In this document: positions 1 through 9,023 of the stretch, piece by piece
Layout of the letters: every line of letters starts with the position of its first letter
Position numbering within the stretch: the stretch's first letter is position 1
Source: Lachnospiraceae bacterium
GTDB lineage: Bacteria > Bacillota > Clostridia > Lachnospirales > Lachnospiraceae
Assembly: GCA_017480445.1 (NCBI GenBank)
Contig: JAFVAO010000064.1
Span: 1 to 64,000, forward strand
Reading direction: 5' to 3'
Length of the DNA: 64,000 bases
Translations under genes and position numbers: made by a program
The notes under the pieces: model-generated
What the model was told of the DNA's origin: nothing
Seen by the model: the letters and a program-made list of their open reading frames with translations, nothing else
Databases searched by the model: none

Positions 1-158
1 AGGACACCTATGTGACCAGAACCTATCGGCACGCGCCGAATGTGGACGGGTATCTGTTCCTGAACACGACGGCAAACCTGATGACGGGGGATTTTGTGTG
101 GGTGCGCGTGACCGATGCCAATGAATATGATTTGATCGGGGAGATCATGCAGGAGTGA
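1..158 (+). CDS. rimO: Ribosomal protein S12 methylthiotransferase RimO, C-terminal end (partial)
   Basis: The reading frame is open from the left edge (codons begin at base 3) and stops with TGA at 156-158. The 51 visible residues include RTYRHAPNVDG and a stretch ending in DLIGEI, which match the C-terminal TRAM RNA-binding domain of RimO, the radical-SAM enzyme that methylthiolates an aspartate of ribosomal protein S12. The catalytic part lies outside the window. The gene is followed after 59 bases by pgsA, the order seen in many clostridia, so the two are probably co-transcribed. MiaB has a similar TRAM tail, but RTYRxAPxVDG followed by pgsA favours RimO. Confidence 0.85.
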   Translation, partial: DTYVTRTYRHAPNVDGYLFLNTTANLMTGDFVWVRVTDANEYDLIGEIMQE

Positions 159-217
159 GCGGAACCGGTCATAGCAGCATATTAGTATAAAGCAGATAAA
201 AGAAAGAGGATAACCGT

Positions 218-850
218 ATGAGTCAAGAGGAAAACAAGCGTGTAAAGGTGATGAATCTGCCCAATTGTCTGACAATTTTCAGGATGATTTTGATCGTTCC
301 CTTTGTGATTGTGATGCTGGGCAGCTATCTGAGCTGGGGATGGTACGAGGACTTATTCAGTGATTATGACATGTATGCGGAGTATATCGCACTCGGCATC
401 TTCGTGGTGGCAAGTCTCACGGATCTGCTGGACGGCAAGATCGCACGAAAGTTCCATCTGGTGACCAATTTCGGCAAATTCATGGATCCGCTGGCCGACA
501 AGCTGCTTGTGTGCGCTGCGATGATTATTCTGGTGGAGATGGGCCGGATCCCGTCCTGGATCGTGATCATCATCATCAGTCGGGAATTTATCATCAGCGG
601 ATTCCGTCTTGTGGCGGCGGACAACGGGGTGGTGATTGCCGCCAGCTACTGGGGCAAATTTAAGACCACTTTTCAGATGATCATGATCTGTATGATGCTG
701 GTGGAGGACTCCGAGGTCTGGGGAGACGGGTACTGGTTCATGGAGGCGACGGATATTGTGATGTGGATTGCACTGGCGCTTACGGTAATCTCTCTGCTGG
801 ATTACCTGATTAAGAACAGAGGCGTTATGAAAGAGGAGGCAAAAGCATGA
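218..850 (+). CDS. pgsA: CDP-diacylglycerol-glycerol-3-phosphate 3-phosphatidyltransferase
   Basis: This integral membrane enzyme transfers phosphatidyl from CDP-diacylglycerol to glycerol-3-phosphate, the committed step to phosphatidylglycerol. The full CDP-alcohol phosphotransferase signature is visible at residues 69-94: D-L-L-D-G-x-x-A-R, eight residues, then G-x3-D-x3-D. Several hydrophobic segments surround it, and 210 residues is close to the family norm of about 190. The chosen ATG has AGAGGA seven bases upstream. A second methionine at residue 12 begins MNLPNCLT, which is where most homologues start, so the first 11 residues may be an extension. The stop overlaps the cinA start in ATGA, so the two genes are translationally coupled. 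Confidence 0.95.
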   Translation: MSQEENKRVKVMNLPNCLTIFRMILIVPFVIVMLGSYLSWGWYEDLFSDYDMYAEYIALGIFVVASLTDLLDGKIARKFHLVTNFGKFMDPLADKLLVCAAMIILVEMGRIPSWIVIIIISREFIISGFRLVAADNGVVIAASYWGKFKTTFQMIMICMMLVEDSEVWGDGYWFMEATDIVMWIALALTVISLLDYLIKNRGVMKEEAKA

Positions 851-2112
851 TCGTAGAGTTGATCAGTGTCGGAACGGAGATTCTTTTGGGAAATATCGTG
901 AACACCAATGCGGCTTATCTGTCCGAACAGTGTGCGGCACTGGGACTTTCCTGCTATTTTCAAAGCGTGGTGGGAGACAATGAGGAGCGCCTGACTCTGG
1001 TGTTAAAGACGGCCATGGACCGCGCGGATATCGTGATTTTGTCCGGCGGACTCGGTCCCACGGAGGATGATTTGACGAAGGAGACAGCAGCCAAGGTCTG
1101 CGGCAGGAAGCTGGTGCTCGATGAGAAATGGAAAAAGCGCATTGCGACCTATTTTGCCGCCAAAAACATCACGCCCACGGAAAATAACTGGAAGCAGGCG
1201 ATGGTGCCCAAGAATGCGTTGGTGCTGGACAATTTAAACGGCACGGCGCCCGGCCTGATCATCGAGGAGAAAAACGCGAAGGTGATTTTGCTGCCCGGGC
1301 CGCCAGGCGAGCTGATTCCGCTGTTTGAAAACAGTGTCAGACCTTATCTGGAAACGCTCACAAACGGCGCGCTGTACTCGCAGACCGTCAAGATCTGCGG
1401 CGTGGGTGAGAGCATGGTGGAGACCAGGGTGAAGGATCTGATCGATGCACAGACCAATCCGACGCTGGCGACCTATGCCAAGACCGGAGAGGTGCACTTG
1501 CGGGTGACTGCATTTGCAGAGAACGTGAAGGAAGCCAAGAAGCTCACCAAACCGATTGTGAAAGAATTAAAAGCGCGCTTTGGCGTGGATATCTATACGA
1601 CGGAGGAGCAGGTGACACTGGAGAAGGCGGTGCTGGATCTGCTGGCGGCGAACGGGCTGACGCTCACCTGTGCCGAGGCGTGCACGGGCGGATTGCTGGC
1701 ATCCAGACTGGTCAGTGTACCCGGATGCTCCGATGTATTCAAGTCCTGTGTCGTGCCGTATTCCAATAAGGCTAAGCGGAAGCTGCTGGGCGTGAAAAAA
1801 TCTTCGCTGCAAAAATACGGTGCGGTCAGCGCGAAGGTGGCGGAGGAGATGGCAAAGGGTGCCGTCTTTACCAGCAAATGTGACGCGGCGGTCTCTGTGA
1901 CGGGCATTGCGGGACCGGACGGCGGCAGCGAGGAGAAACCGGTGGGAACTGTCTTTATCGGCTGTATTGTCAAGGGCAAGCTGACGGTGAAAGAATTTCA
2001 TTTCAGCGGGAACAGGCAGAAAATCCGTGAGAGCACGGTGGCTGCTGCACTGACATTGCTGCGAAGCGGTATTTTGGAATATATTGGAAAGATAGCCTTT
2101 GGCAAGGAGTGA
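847..2112 (+). CDS. cinA: CinA: competence/damage-inducible protein with nicotinamide-nucleotide amidase domain
   Basis: The 421 residues match full-length CinA. Residues 1 to about 170 form a MoaB/MogA-like domain with GGLGPTEDD at 67-75. Residues from about 257 form the C-terminal PncC-type domain (TCAEACTGG and TGIAGPDGG motifs). The C-terminal domain is known to deamidate NMN in pyridine-nucleotide recycling, and the N-terminal domain carries a pyrophosphatase activity in studied homologues. The gene overlaps pgsA by four bases and sits just ahead of recA, the order seen in many Gram-positive bacteria, where cinA is linked to competence and DNA damage. Here recA has its own strong promoter, so shared SOS control of cinA is not evident. 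Confidence 0.95.
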   Translation: MIVELISVGTEILLGNIVNTNAAYLSEQCAALGLSCYFQSVVGDNEERLTLVLKTAMDRADIVILSGGLGPTEDDLTKETAAKVCGRKLVLDEKWKKRIATYFAAKNITPTENNWKQAMVPKNALVLDNLNGTAPGLIIEEKNAKVILLPGPPGELIPLFENSVRPYLETLTNGALYSQTVKICGVGESMVETRVKDLIDAQTNPTLATYAKTGEVHLRVTAFAENVKEAKKLTKPIVKELKARFGVDIYTTEEQVTLEKAVLDLLAANGLTLTCAEACTGGLLASRLVSVPGCSDVFKSCVVPYSNKAKRKLLGVKKSSLQKYGAVSAKVAEEMAKGAVFTSKCDAAVSVTGIAGPDGGSEEKPVGTVFIGCIVKGKLTVKEFHFSGNRQKIRESTVAAALTLLRSGILEYIGKIAFGKE

Positions 2113-2119
2113 GGAGACT

Positions 2120-2554
2120 ATGAGAAAAGAATTGATCGTTCTGGTGGTGGTGATTCTGGCGGGATATATCTGTTTTACGACGATGCAGGAGACACGCGAA
2201 AAGAGGGCACAGGCGGATTATGACAAGATCCGCCAGGTGTATAATGCGGCGCAGGACGCCTGCTACAGCGGCGCGACGAATTCGTTTGACGGCACTAAGT
2301 CCTATGTGTATGAGGTCTCTGCGCTGGCCGGCCAGGACGATCGGTTTGCCAAGGCGATGTCTGCCAAGCTCGGCAGCGGGTTTGACGGTACGCTGTCCAA
2401 CGAGGAAAAATTGTGGGTGAATGCCCATCTGGAGCACAGGGAGAACAAGATTTATCCCGTCTTCGAGATCTACGCGGGGGAAACCTATAAGGCGTCCGTG
2501 ATGGTTTATCCGGATTGGAAATACCGCAAGCTCGATCCGATCGACTTGCCGTAA
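2120..2554 (+). CDS. Small membrane-anchored protein of unknown function, pilin-like N-terminus
   Basis: I do not recognise a named family. The 144-residue product begins MRKELIVLVVVILAGYI, a hydrophobic helix, and continues as an amphipathic helix (ADYDKIRQVYNAAQDACY) and a soluble extracellular part rich in aromatic residues. A glutamate close to the start of the hydrophobic stretch, followed by a long amphipathic helix, is how mature type IV pilins look, but there is no prepilin leader or cleavage glycine. The start is chosen at the ATG with GGAG eight bases upstream (ATG at 2120), just after the cinA stop, rather than an upstream TTG. It probably shares the cinA transcript. Function is open. 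Confidence 0.7.
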   Translation: MRKELIVLVVVILAGYICFTTMQETREKRAQADYDKIRQVYNAAQDACYSGATNSFDGTKSYVYEVSALAGQDDRFAKAMSAKLGSGFDGTLSNEEKLWVNAHLEHRENKIYPVFEIYAGETYKASVMVYPDWKYRKLDPIDLP

Positions 2555-2801
2555 TTTGCTGTTGTCATTTTATTTTGTCAAAAAAACACTTGCTCCGGGG
2601 CACATTTTGTGTTACAGTATCCATATCTGATACTTCTTACTATACAATTCTTTGTATTCCGGCGTTTCGCCATGAGTTTCAGAGCAGAAGAAAACGGATG
2701 GGGGCGATGCTTTTGAGGGATGTTTAACGGACAGAAGATGTGATTTACTGGATTTGTAAAGTGATCACGGAATATTGAGAACAGAAAGCAGGAAAAAGTA
2801 G
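2555..2801. other. Non-coding stretch between the small membrane protein and the recA promoter
   Basis: I see no convincing gene in these 247 bases. A weak promoter-like pair, TTGCTC at 2590-2595 and TACAGT at 2613-2618 with a 17-base spacer, points toward recA. A small hairpin GGCG-TTT-CGCC lies at 2661-2671. No intrinsic terminator with a clear T-run was found, so read-through from cinA into recA is possible. Confidence 0.5.
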
Positions 2802-2830
2802 TTGACAAATTCGAACAGGTGTTTTATGCT
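2802..2830 (+). promoter_or_regulatory. Sigma-A promoter of recA
   Basis: TTGACA at 2802-2807 and TATGCT at 2825-2830 are separated by exactly 17 bases. Transcription would start near 2837, giving a short leader before the recA ribosome site GGAG at 2866-2869. A LexA-type box occupies the spacer. Confidence 0.85.
2812..2825 (+). promoter_or_regulatory. LexA (SOS/Cheo) box within the recA promoter
   Basis: CGAACAGGTGTTTT matches 13 of 14 positions of the Gram-positive LexA consensus CGAACRNRYGTTYG. It lies between the -35 and -10 elements, so bound LexA would block RNA polymerase. Binding is inferred from the sequence match and the known SOS control of recA in Bacillus and clostridia. Confidence 0.8.
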
Positions 2831-2843
2831 ATATTTCAGAAAA

Positions 2844-2855
2844 GAACATCTGTTC
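2844..2855 (+). promoter_or_regulatory. Second LexA-like box downstream of the recA promoter
   Basis: GAACATCTGTTC keeps both perfect half-sites GAAC and GTTC with four bases between them, the core of the Gram-positive SOS box, but the flanking bases deviate. Its centre lies about 31 bases (three helical turns) from that of the first box, in the early transcribed region, which suggests cooperative repression. Confidence 0.65.
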
Positions 2856-2877
2856 TCTGAGAAAAGGAGATAACGAT

Positions 2878-3927
<1,050 letters not shown>

Positions 3928-3969
3928 CGGATCCGGGAAGTGTGACAGGAATGAAGAGGTGGAACAGTG

Positions 3970-4584
3970 ATGCAGGTGACGGCGATCGAGGCACTTGATA
4001 AATCCCGCAGCAGTGTATATCTGGACGGGGAATTTGCGTTTGTCTTATACAAGGGAGAGCTGCGAAACTATCAGATCAAGGTGGGAGAGGAGCTTTCGGA
4101 GGAGCGATATCGCGAGATCGTCTCCGAGGTGTTGTCGAAACGTGCCAAACTGCGTGCCATGAAGCTTCTGCTGCAGCGCGAATACACGACGGCACAGCTG
4201 CGGGAGAAGCTTGTGCAGGGCCATTACCCGCCGGCGTGTATCGAGGAGGCGATGGCCTATGTGGCGTCCTATCATTACACGGATGATGTGCGCTATGCCG
4301 TGCAGTACATCACACTGCAGGAAGAGAAGCGCAGCCGCCGGAGGATCGAACAGGATCTGGCTGGAAAAGGGATCGCGCGGGACGTGATCGAGGAGGCTTT
4401 TGCCGCTTGGGAAGCGCAGGGCGGACAGCAGGATGAGGAAGCGATGATTCGCAGCCTCCTGGCCAAGCGAAAATTTGATCCGCAGCAGGCGGATTACGCG
4501 GAATGCAGGAAGCAGGCGGCTTTTCTGGCAGGAAAAGGGTTTTCTGCCGAAAAAATACGCGAGATTCTGTTTTCTTTTACTTGA
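3970..4584 (+). CDS. recX: Regulatory protein RecX
   Basis: RecX binds RecA filaments and limits recombinase activity. The 204-residue product shows the RecX pattern of helical three-helix repeats: a first segment with KLLLQREYTTAQLREKL, a second with YHYTDDVRYAVQYI and EEKRSRRRIEQDLAGKGI, and a third near the C-terminus with ECRKQAAFLAGKGFS. Placement directly after recA supports the call. I take the ATG at 3970, about seven bases after an AGGTGG site; a GTG immediately before it (3967) is the alternative. No promoter was seen in the 42-base gap, so recX is probably co-expressed with recA under SOS control. The stop codon lies inside the -35 element of the rny promoter. Confidence 0.92.
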   Translation: MQVTAIEALDKSRSSVYLDGEFAFVLYKGELRNYQIKVGEELSEERYREIVSEVLSKRAKLRAMKLLLQREYTTAQLREKLVQGHYPPACIEEAMAYVASYHYTDDVRYAVQYITLQEEKRSRRRIEQDLAGKGIARDVIEEAFAAWEAQGGQQDEEAMIRSLLAKRKFDPQQADYAECRKQAAFLAGKGFSAEKIREILFSFT

Positions 4585-4609
4585 CATCAGGGTCATTTCA
4601 GTTTAGAAT
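4581..4609 (+). promoter_or_regulatory. Sigma-A promoter of rny
   Basis: TTGACA at 4581-4586 and TAGAAT at 4604-4609 have a 17-base spacer. The -35 element overlaps the recX stop codon. The predicted leader to the rny start is about 95 bases. Confidence 0.8.
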
Positions 4610-4693
4610 TTAACTGTTGTAGATTGCTTGTTTGATGCTGATTGTCCCCTCGATGGGGACAAGAGTCAACGTGTACAATGAAAATTTCATAAA

Positions 4694-4706
4694 AGGAGGT
4701 GCTCCT
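4694..4706 (+). promoter_or_regulatory. Hairpin covering the rny ribosome-binding site
   Basis: AGGAG-GTG-CTCCT is a perfect five-base-pair stem with a three-base loop that contains the whole Shine-Dalgarno sequence of rny, four to eight bases before the ATG. Such pairing would limit ribosome access unless opened or processed. Whether RNase Y acts on its own leader is speculation. Confidence 0.5.
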
Positions 4707-4709
4707 GTA

Positions 4710-6272
4710 ATGACGCTGCATGCAATCATTATCATGCTTGTAGTTGTACTGGTTTGCATCCTTGTCACTGCTGTGATCACGCATCTGATCACCTCTTCTT
4801 ACCTGAAGAAATCCGCGACAAATACCATTGGCAATGCGGAGGAGAAGGCAAGAGAGATCATCGATGATGCGCTGAAGACTGCTGAGGCGAAAAAGAGAGA
4901 GTCGTTGCTTGAGATCAAGGAAGAGTCCATTCGCACGAAGAATGAACTAGACAAGGAGATCAAGGAACGCAGATCTGAGGTTCAGCGGGACGAACGCAGA
5001 ATACAGCAGAAAGAGTCCAATATTGACAAGAAAGCGGATGCGATCGAGCGACGCGAGCAGAGTTTGGCAGCCAAGGAAGAGTCCGTCAACAAAATGAAGG
5101 ACGAGGTTTCCAAGCTGAATGAGCAACGTGTACAGGAACTGGAACGAATTTCAGGTTTAACCTCTGAACAGGCAAAAGACTACTTATTGAAAATTGTTGA
5201 AGATGAAGTGAAGCACGAAACGGCCGTGATGATCAAGGAAATGGAGAGTCAGGCCAAAGAAGAAGCTGACAAGAAGGCAAAGGAATACGTTGTCTCCGCG
5301 ATCCAGAGATGTGCTGCAGACCATGTCTCTGAGACCACCATATCTGTGGTGCAGCTTCCGAGTGACGAAATGAAGGGCAGGATCATTGGTCGCGAGGGTC
5401 GTAACATTCGTACTCTGGAGACCATGACAGGTGTAGATCTGATCATTGATGATACACCTGAAGCAGTGATTCTTTCTGCGTTTGATCCAATCCGGCGTGA
5501 GGTGGCGAGAATCGCCCTTGAGAAGCTGATCGTCGATGGTCGAATTCATCCGGCCAGAATCGAAGAAATGGTCGAGAAAGCACAGAGAGAAGTGGAAGTC
5601 ATGATCAAAGAGGAGGGTGAATCCGCAGTCCTGGAAGTGGGCGTGCATGGTATTCATCCAGAGTTGGTAAGACTGCTTGGGAAAATGAAGTTCCGCACCA
5701 GTTATGGTCAGAATGCATTGAAACACTCCATCGAGGTTGCACAGCTGTCAGGGCTGTTGGCTGCGGAGATGGGATTGGATGTAAGACTGGCAAAGAGAGC
5801 AGGCCTGTTGCATGACATTGGAAAGTCCGTGGATCATGAGATGGAAGGCTCCCATGTACAGCTGGGTGTTGAACTTTGTAGAAAGTATAAGGAGAACGCT
5901 GTGGTAATCAACGCAGTGGAGTCCCATCATGGCGATGTAGAAGCCACTTCCCTGATCGCATGTATTGTACAGGCTGCGGATACAATCTCTGCTGCGAGAC
6001 CGGGAGCTAGAAGGGAAACATTGGAAACCTATACTAGCAGATTGAGACAGTTAGAAGAAATCACAAACAATTTCAAGGGTGTAGAAAAGTCTTTTGCTAT
6101 TCAGGCAGGTCGAGAAGTTCGTGTTATGGTAGTGCCCGAGCAGGTTTCAGATGCCGATATGGTATTGATGGCTCGTGAGATCTCCAAACAGATTGAGGCT
6201 GAGATGGAGTATCCGGGACAGATCAAGGTAAATGTAATCCGCGAGAGCCGAGTGATCGATTACGCAAAGTAA
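4710..6272 (+). CDS. rny: Ribonuclease Y
   Basis: RNase Y is the membrane-anchored endoribonuclease that starts mRNA decay in many Gram-positive bacteria. The 520-residue product has the standard architecture: an N-terminal transmembrane helix ([19 protein letters not shown]), a charged coiled coil to about residue 190, a KH RNA-binding domain near 214-275 with the GREG loop, and an HD domain from about 336 with LLHDIGK and ESHHGD metal ligands. I chose the ATG preceded by AGGAGGT, which gives the family length; an upstream in-frame ATG at 4632 would add 26 residues without a good ribosome site. The gene has its own promoter and a terminator after it. Confidence 0.97.
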   Translation: MTLHAIIIMLVVVLVCILVTAVITHLITSSYLKKSATNTIGNAEEKAREIIDDALKTAEAKKRESLLEIKEESIRTKNELDKEIKERRSEVQRDERRIQQKESNIDKKADAIERREQSLAAKEESVNKMKDEVSKLNEQRVQELERISGLTSEQAKDYLLKIVEDEVKHETAVMIKEMESQAKEEADKKAKEYVVSAIQRCAADHVSETTISVVQLPSDEMKGRIIGREGRNIRTLETMTGVDLIIDDTPEAVILSAFDPIRREVARIALEKLIVDGRIHPARIEEMVEKAQREVEVMIKEEGESAVLEVGVHGIHPELVRLLGKMKFRTSYGQNALKHSIEVAQLSGLLAAEMGLDVRLAKRAGLLHDIGKSVDHEMEGSHVQLGVELCRKYKENAVVINAVESHHGDVEATSLIACIVQAADTISAARPGARRETLETYTSRLRQLEEITNNFKGVEKSFAIQAGREVRVMVVPEQVSDADMVLMAREISKQIEAEMEYPGQIKVNVIRESRVIDYAK

Positions 6273-6343
6273 ACGTGCGAGACCATAGACAGTTCGAGAT
6301 GCAAAGAATAGTACGAATGTATTGAAAATTTCATAATCAAGAT

Positions 6344-6373
6344 AACCGTCACAGTTTGTGGCGGTTATTTTTT
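6344..6373 (+). terminator. Intrinsic terminator after rny
   Basis: AACCGTCAC (6344-6352), a five-base loop and GTGGCGGTT (6358-6366) form a nine-pair stem with one G-U pair, followed by ATTTTTT. It ends the monocistronic rny transcript. Confidence 0.85.
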
Positions 6374-6396
6374 ACCCAAATAATTTCAAAAAATAC

Positions 6397-6425
6397 TTGT
6401 TTCTTGTGCGTACTTATAGTATGAT
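6397..6425 (+). promoter_or_regulatory. Probable promoter of the aminotransferase gene
   Basis: TTGTTT at 6397-6402 and TATGAT at 6420-6425 have a 17-base spacer. The site lies between the rny terminator and the aminotransferase start at 6472. Confidence 0.55.
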
Positions 6426-6471
6426 TAGGCAAGTGTATGATTGTATACGATTATGCAGAGGAGAAAAACAG

Positions 6472-7755
6472 ATGAAAGCATACCAGGAAATGAGCAGAGA
6501 AGAATTGTTGCAGCTGCAGTCTGAATTGAATGTGGCGTATCAGGACGCGAAGGCGAAGGGGCTGTCCCTGAATATGTCCAGAGGGAAGCCGGCGGCATCC
6601 CAACTGGATATGGGTATGGCATTTTTGGATGTGCTCAACAGTTCATCCGATATGAATACAGAGGCAGGCATTGACACCAGAAACTACGGAGAGCTGACCG
6701 GTATACCCGAGGCGAAGCGCCTGATGGCAGAAATGATGGGTGTGCAGCCGGAGAATGTGATTGTCTGCGGCAACGCCAGCTTGAATATCATGTACGACAC
6801 AATCTCACGTTCCATGACGCACGGTGTGATGGGGAGTACGCCCTGGTGCAAGCTGGAGCAGGTAAAGTTCCTGTGCCCTGCGCCTGGTTATGACAGACAT
6901 TTTGCGGTGACACAGCATTTTGGCATAGAAATGATTACCGTGCCGATGGGACCGGAGGGCCCTGACATGGATCTGGTGGAGCGTCTGGTTTCGGAGGATG
7001 CGTCCGTCAAGGGCATCTGGTGTGTGCCCAAGTATTCCAATCCGCAGGGATATACGTATTCGGACGAGACGGTGAGACGGTTTGCGAACTTGCAGCCGGC
7101 AGCCGAGGATTTCCGTATTTTCTGGGATAACGCCTATGTGATTCATGATCTGTATGAGGATCGCAGCGACAATCTGCTGGAGATATTGAGTGAATGTGAG
7201 AAAGCCGGCCATCCGGACATGGTGTATGAATTTGCATCCACCTCCAAGGTTACCTTTGCCGGCAGCGGTATTGCGGCGATCGCGGCTTCTGCGGCGAACC
7301 TGGATGCCATGAAAAAGTCCCTGACGATTCAGACCATCGGGTACGATAAGGTGAATCAGCTGCGCCATGTGCGTTACTTCAAGGATTTGAACGGTCTCAA
7401 GGCACATATGAAAAAGCACGCGGCGATCATGCGGCCGAAGTTCGAGGCTGTGCTTGCGGTTTTGGACAGAGAGCTGAGTGGTGCGGGAATCGGTACCTGG
7501 ACCAGACCGAACGGCGGTTATTTCATTTCGTTTGACGCAATGGAAGGCTGCGCAAAGGCGATTGTCCAAAAATGTAAAGAGGCCGGCGTGGTTTTGACCG
7601 GTGCCGGAGCGACCTATCCCTATGGGAAGGACCCGAAGGACAGCAATATCCGGATTGCGCCGTCATATCCCACACCGGAGGAACTGGCGCTCGCAACGGA
7701 TCTGTTTGTGCTGTGTGTCAAGCTGGTGAGCGTGGAAAAACTGCTGGAGGCGTAA
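6472..7755 (+). CDS. PLP-dependent aspartate aminotransferase (class I, subgroup Ic type)
   Basis: This is a pyridoxal-phosphate fold-type I aminotransferase of 427 residues. Features are MSRGKPAASQLDM near the N-terminus, NASLNIMYDTI, CPAPGYDRHF, VPKYSNPQG, FWDNAYVIHDLY and the PLP lysine within FASTSKVTFAGSG (K259). The overall pattern fits the aspartate aminotransferase group found in actinobacteria and clostridia rather than the classic AspC or AspB proteins, so transfer between aspartate and 2-oxoglutarate is the likely reaction; the substrate is inferred. The start is the ATG eight bases after AGAGGAG. It seems monocistronic with its own promoter and is separated from the next gene by 60 bases. 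Confidence 0.85.
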   Translation: MKAYQEMSREELLQLQSELNVAYQDAKAKGLSLNMSRGKPAASQLDMGMAFLDVLNSSSDMNTEAGIDTRNYGELTGIPEAKRLMAEMMGVQPENVIVCGNASLNIMYDTISRSMTHGVMGSTPWCKLEQVKFLCPAPGYDRHFAVTQHFGIEMITVPMGPEGPDMDLVERLVSEDASVKGIWCVPKYSNPQGYTYSDETVRRFANLQPAAEDFRIFWDNAYVIHDLYEDRSDNLLEILSECEKAGHPDMVYEFASTSKVTFAGSGIAAIAASAANLDAMKKSLTIQTIGYDKVNQLRHVRYFKDLNGLKAHMKKHAAIMRPKFEAVLAVLDRELSGAGIGTWTRPNGGYFISFDAMEGCAKAIVQKCKEAGVVLTGAGATYPYGKDPKDSNIRIAPSYPTPEELALATDLFVLCVKLVSVEKLLEA

Positions 7756-7815
7756 TCTTATAGATAGAAGCGGATAGAAATTTTTGTGCGTTATACGGCA
7801 TGTGTGGAGGGAGAA

Positions 7816-8358
7816 ATGGCGGATTATAAGCGTTTGGAGCGTACCCTGATAGCGCGGGGCGCGATTATTGATTATTACCAGGACACGATGCAGATTCCCA
7901 ACGGCAATGTGGCCAAGTGGGATTTGATCGACCATAAGGGGGCGGCTGCGGTGGTGGCGGTGCGCGGAGACGGCAAGCTTATAATGGTGCGTCAGTACCG
8001 CAATGCCTTGGAGCGCGAGACGCTGGAGATTCCTGCGGGCGGCTTGAACGGCAGAGAAGAGCCCACGATTGAGGCGGCAGCCAGAGAATTGGAGGAGGAG
8101 ACCGGCTATGTCAGCGATGATCTGGAGCTGTTGAACTCCATCTACACGACGGTTGCCTTCTGTAACGAGAAAATCGACATTTATCTGGCGCGCAATCTGC
8201 GCCCCGGCAGCCAGCATCTGGACGAGGATGAATTTTTGAATGCGGAGGCGTGGTCTCTGGAGGATCTGACGCAAATGATCTTTGCGGGCGAGATCCAGGA
8301 TTCGAAAACCATCTGCGGTATCCTGACGTATGCGATGAAATACGCACAGGAGGACTGA
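7816..8358 (+). CDS. Nudix hydrolase, ADP-ribose pyrophosphatase type
   Basis: The 180-residue product contains a perfect Nudix box (G-x5-E-x7-R-E-L-x-E-E-x-G-Y) in the segment after EIPAGGLNGREEP. The preceding AAVVAVRGDGKLIMVRQYR and downstream YLARNLRPG are typical of ADP-ribose pyrophosphatases (NudF type), which split ADP-ribose to AMP and ribose 5-phosphate. The start is the ATG with GGAGGG upstream; a GTG at 7786 would add ten residues. The neighbour spoIIM follows after 65 bases, a pairing also known from Bacillus. Exact substrate is not provable from sequence. Confidence 0.88.
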   Translation: MADYKRLERTLIARGAIIDYYQDTMQIPNGNVAKWDLIDHKGAAAVVAVRGDGKLIMVRQYRNALERETLEIPAGGLNGREEPTIEAAARELEEETGYVSDDLELLNSIYTTVAFCNEKIDIYLARNLRPGSQHLDEDEFLNAEAWSLEDLTQMIFAGEIQDSKTICGILTYAMKYAQED

Positions 8359-8423
8359 ACGACATCAGTAGCATGTCACGGCGTATGCCCGCATATACTG
8401 GAACGGGTAGGGCGGGTGAGACG

Positions 8424-9008
8424 ATGCGCAGGAAAAACAGATTTGGCTATCTCATGCTGGCAGGTTTTTTGGCCGGAACCATATGGATGATATTCGGAAA
8501 GAGCACAGTGCTTACGGAGACGGGGTTGCTGGATGATGATCTGCTGCGGCGGATGCAGGCAATCAACCCGCGTGACGGCAGTGCTCTTTTTGCGTATGTA
8601 CTGCGGCGGAGGGGACTGGCCTTTTTGGCGCTGGCACTCCTTTCGACCACCTATCTGGGCACAGCGCTGTGTGCGTGTTCTGCGATTTGGTATGGGTTCG
8701 CGCTCGGCCTTTTCCTGGCGGTGGGAGTGGCCAGATTCGGCATCAGGGGAGTGGTTTTGTTTTTGGCGGCAATCTTCCCGCAGGGCTTGTTTTATCTGCC
8801 GATGCTCCCGGGATTGTGTGAATGGTGCGTCAGGACGGGACGCATGATCTACCGGAAAGAGGTGCGCCCTGCCGCGGACAAAAATACACCCGTCCTTTTG
8901 GAACGGGTGTTGTCGCTTCTTTTTTGGGCTGTTTTGCTCTTCGCAGGCTGCCTGCTGGAGGGATTTGTCAATCCGTTTCTGCTGACCGGCTGGGCCAGAT
9001 TGCTGTAG
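8424..9008 (+). CDS. spoIIM: Stage II sporulation protein M-like membrane protein
   Basis: SpoIIM belongs to the SpoIIDMP complex that drives peptidoglycan remodelling during forespore engulfment. The 194-residue product has a short basic N-terminus, a transmembrane helix (YLMLAGFLAGTIWMIFG), and further membrane segments including STTYLGTALCACSAIWYGF and a FPQGLFYLPML motif typical of the SpoIIM family; length agrees with about 210 residues in Bacillus. The start is the ATG at 8424, which has only a weak ribosome site; an in-frame ATG at 8374 is possible. Its 3' end is 15 bases from the convergent aroF gene and contains a terminator-like hairpin. The presence of spoIIM hints at a spore former, or an ancestor that was one. 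Confidence 0.8.
   Translation: MRRKNRFGYLMLAGFLAGTIWMIFGKSTVLTETGLLDDDLLRRMQAINPRDGSALFAYVLRRRGLAFLALALLSTTYLGTALCACSAIWYGFALGLFLAVGVARFGIRGVVLFLAAIFPQGLFYLPMLPGLCEWCVRTGRMIYRKEVRPAADKNTPVLLERVLSLLFWAVLLFAGCLLEGFVNPFLLTGWARLL
8886..8925. terminator. Bidirectional terminator-like hairpin inside the 3' end of spoIIM
   Basis: ACACCCGTCC (8886-8895), loop TTTT and GGAACGGGTGT (8900-8910) form a ten-pair stem with one bulged base. On the minus strand the stem is followed by ATTTTTG, a good terminator for the convergent aroF gene. On the plus strand a T-run comes about ten bases later. It lies within the coding region of spoIIM. Confidence 0.6.
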
Positions 9009-9023
9009 GCAGCGCGGGCCGCA

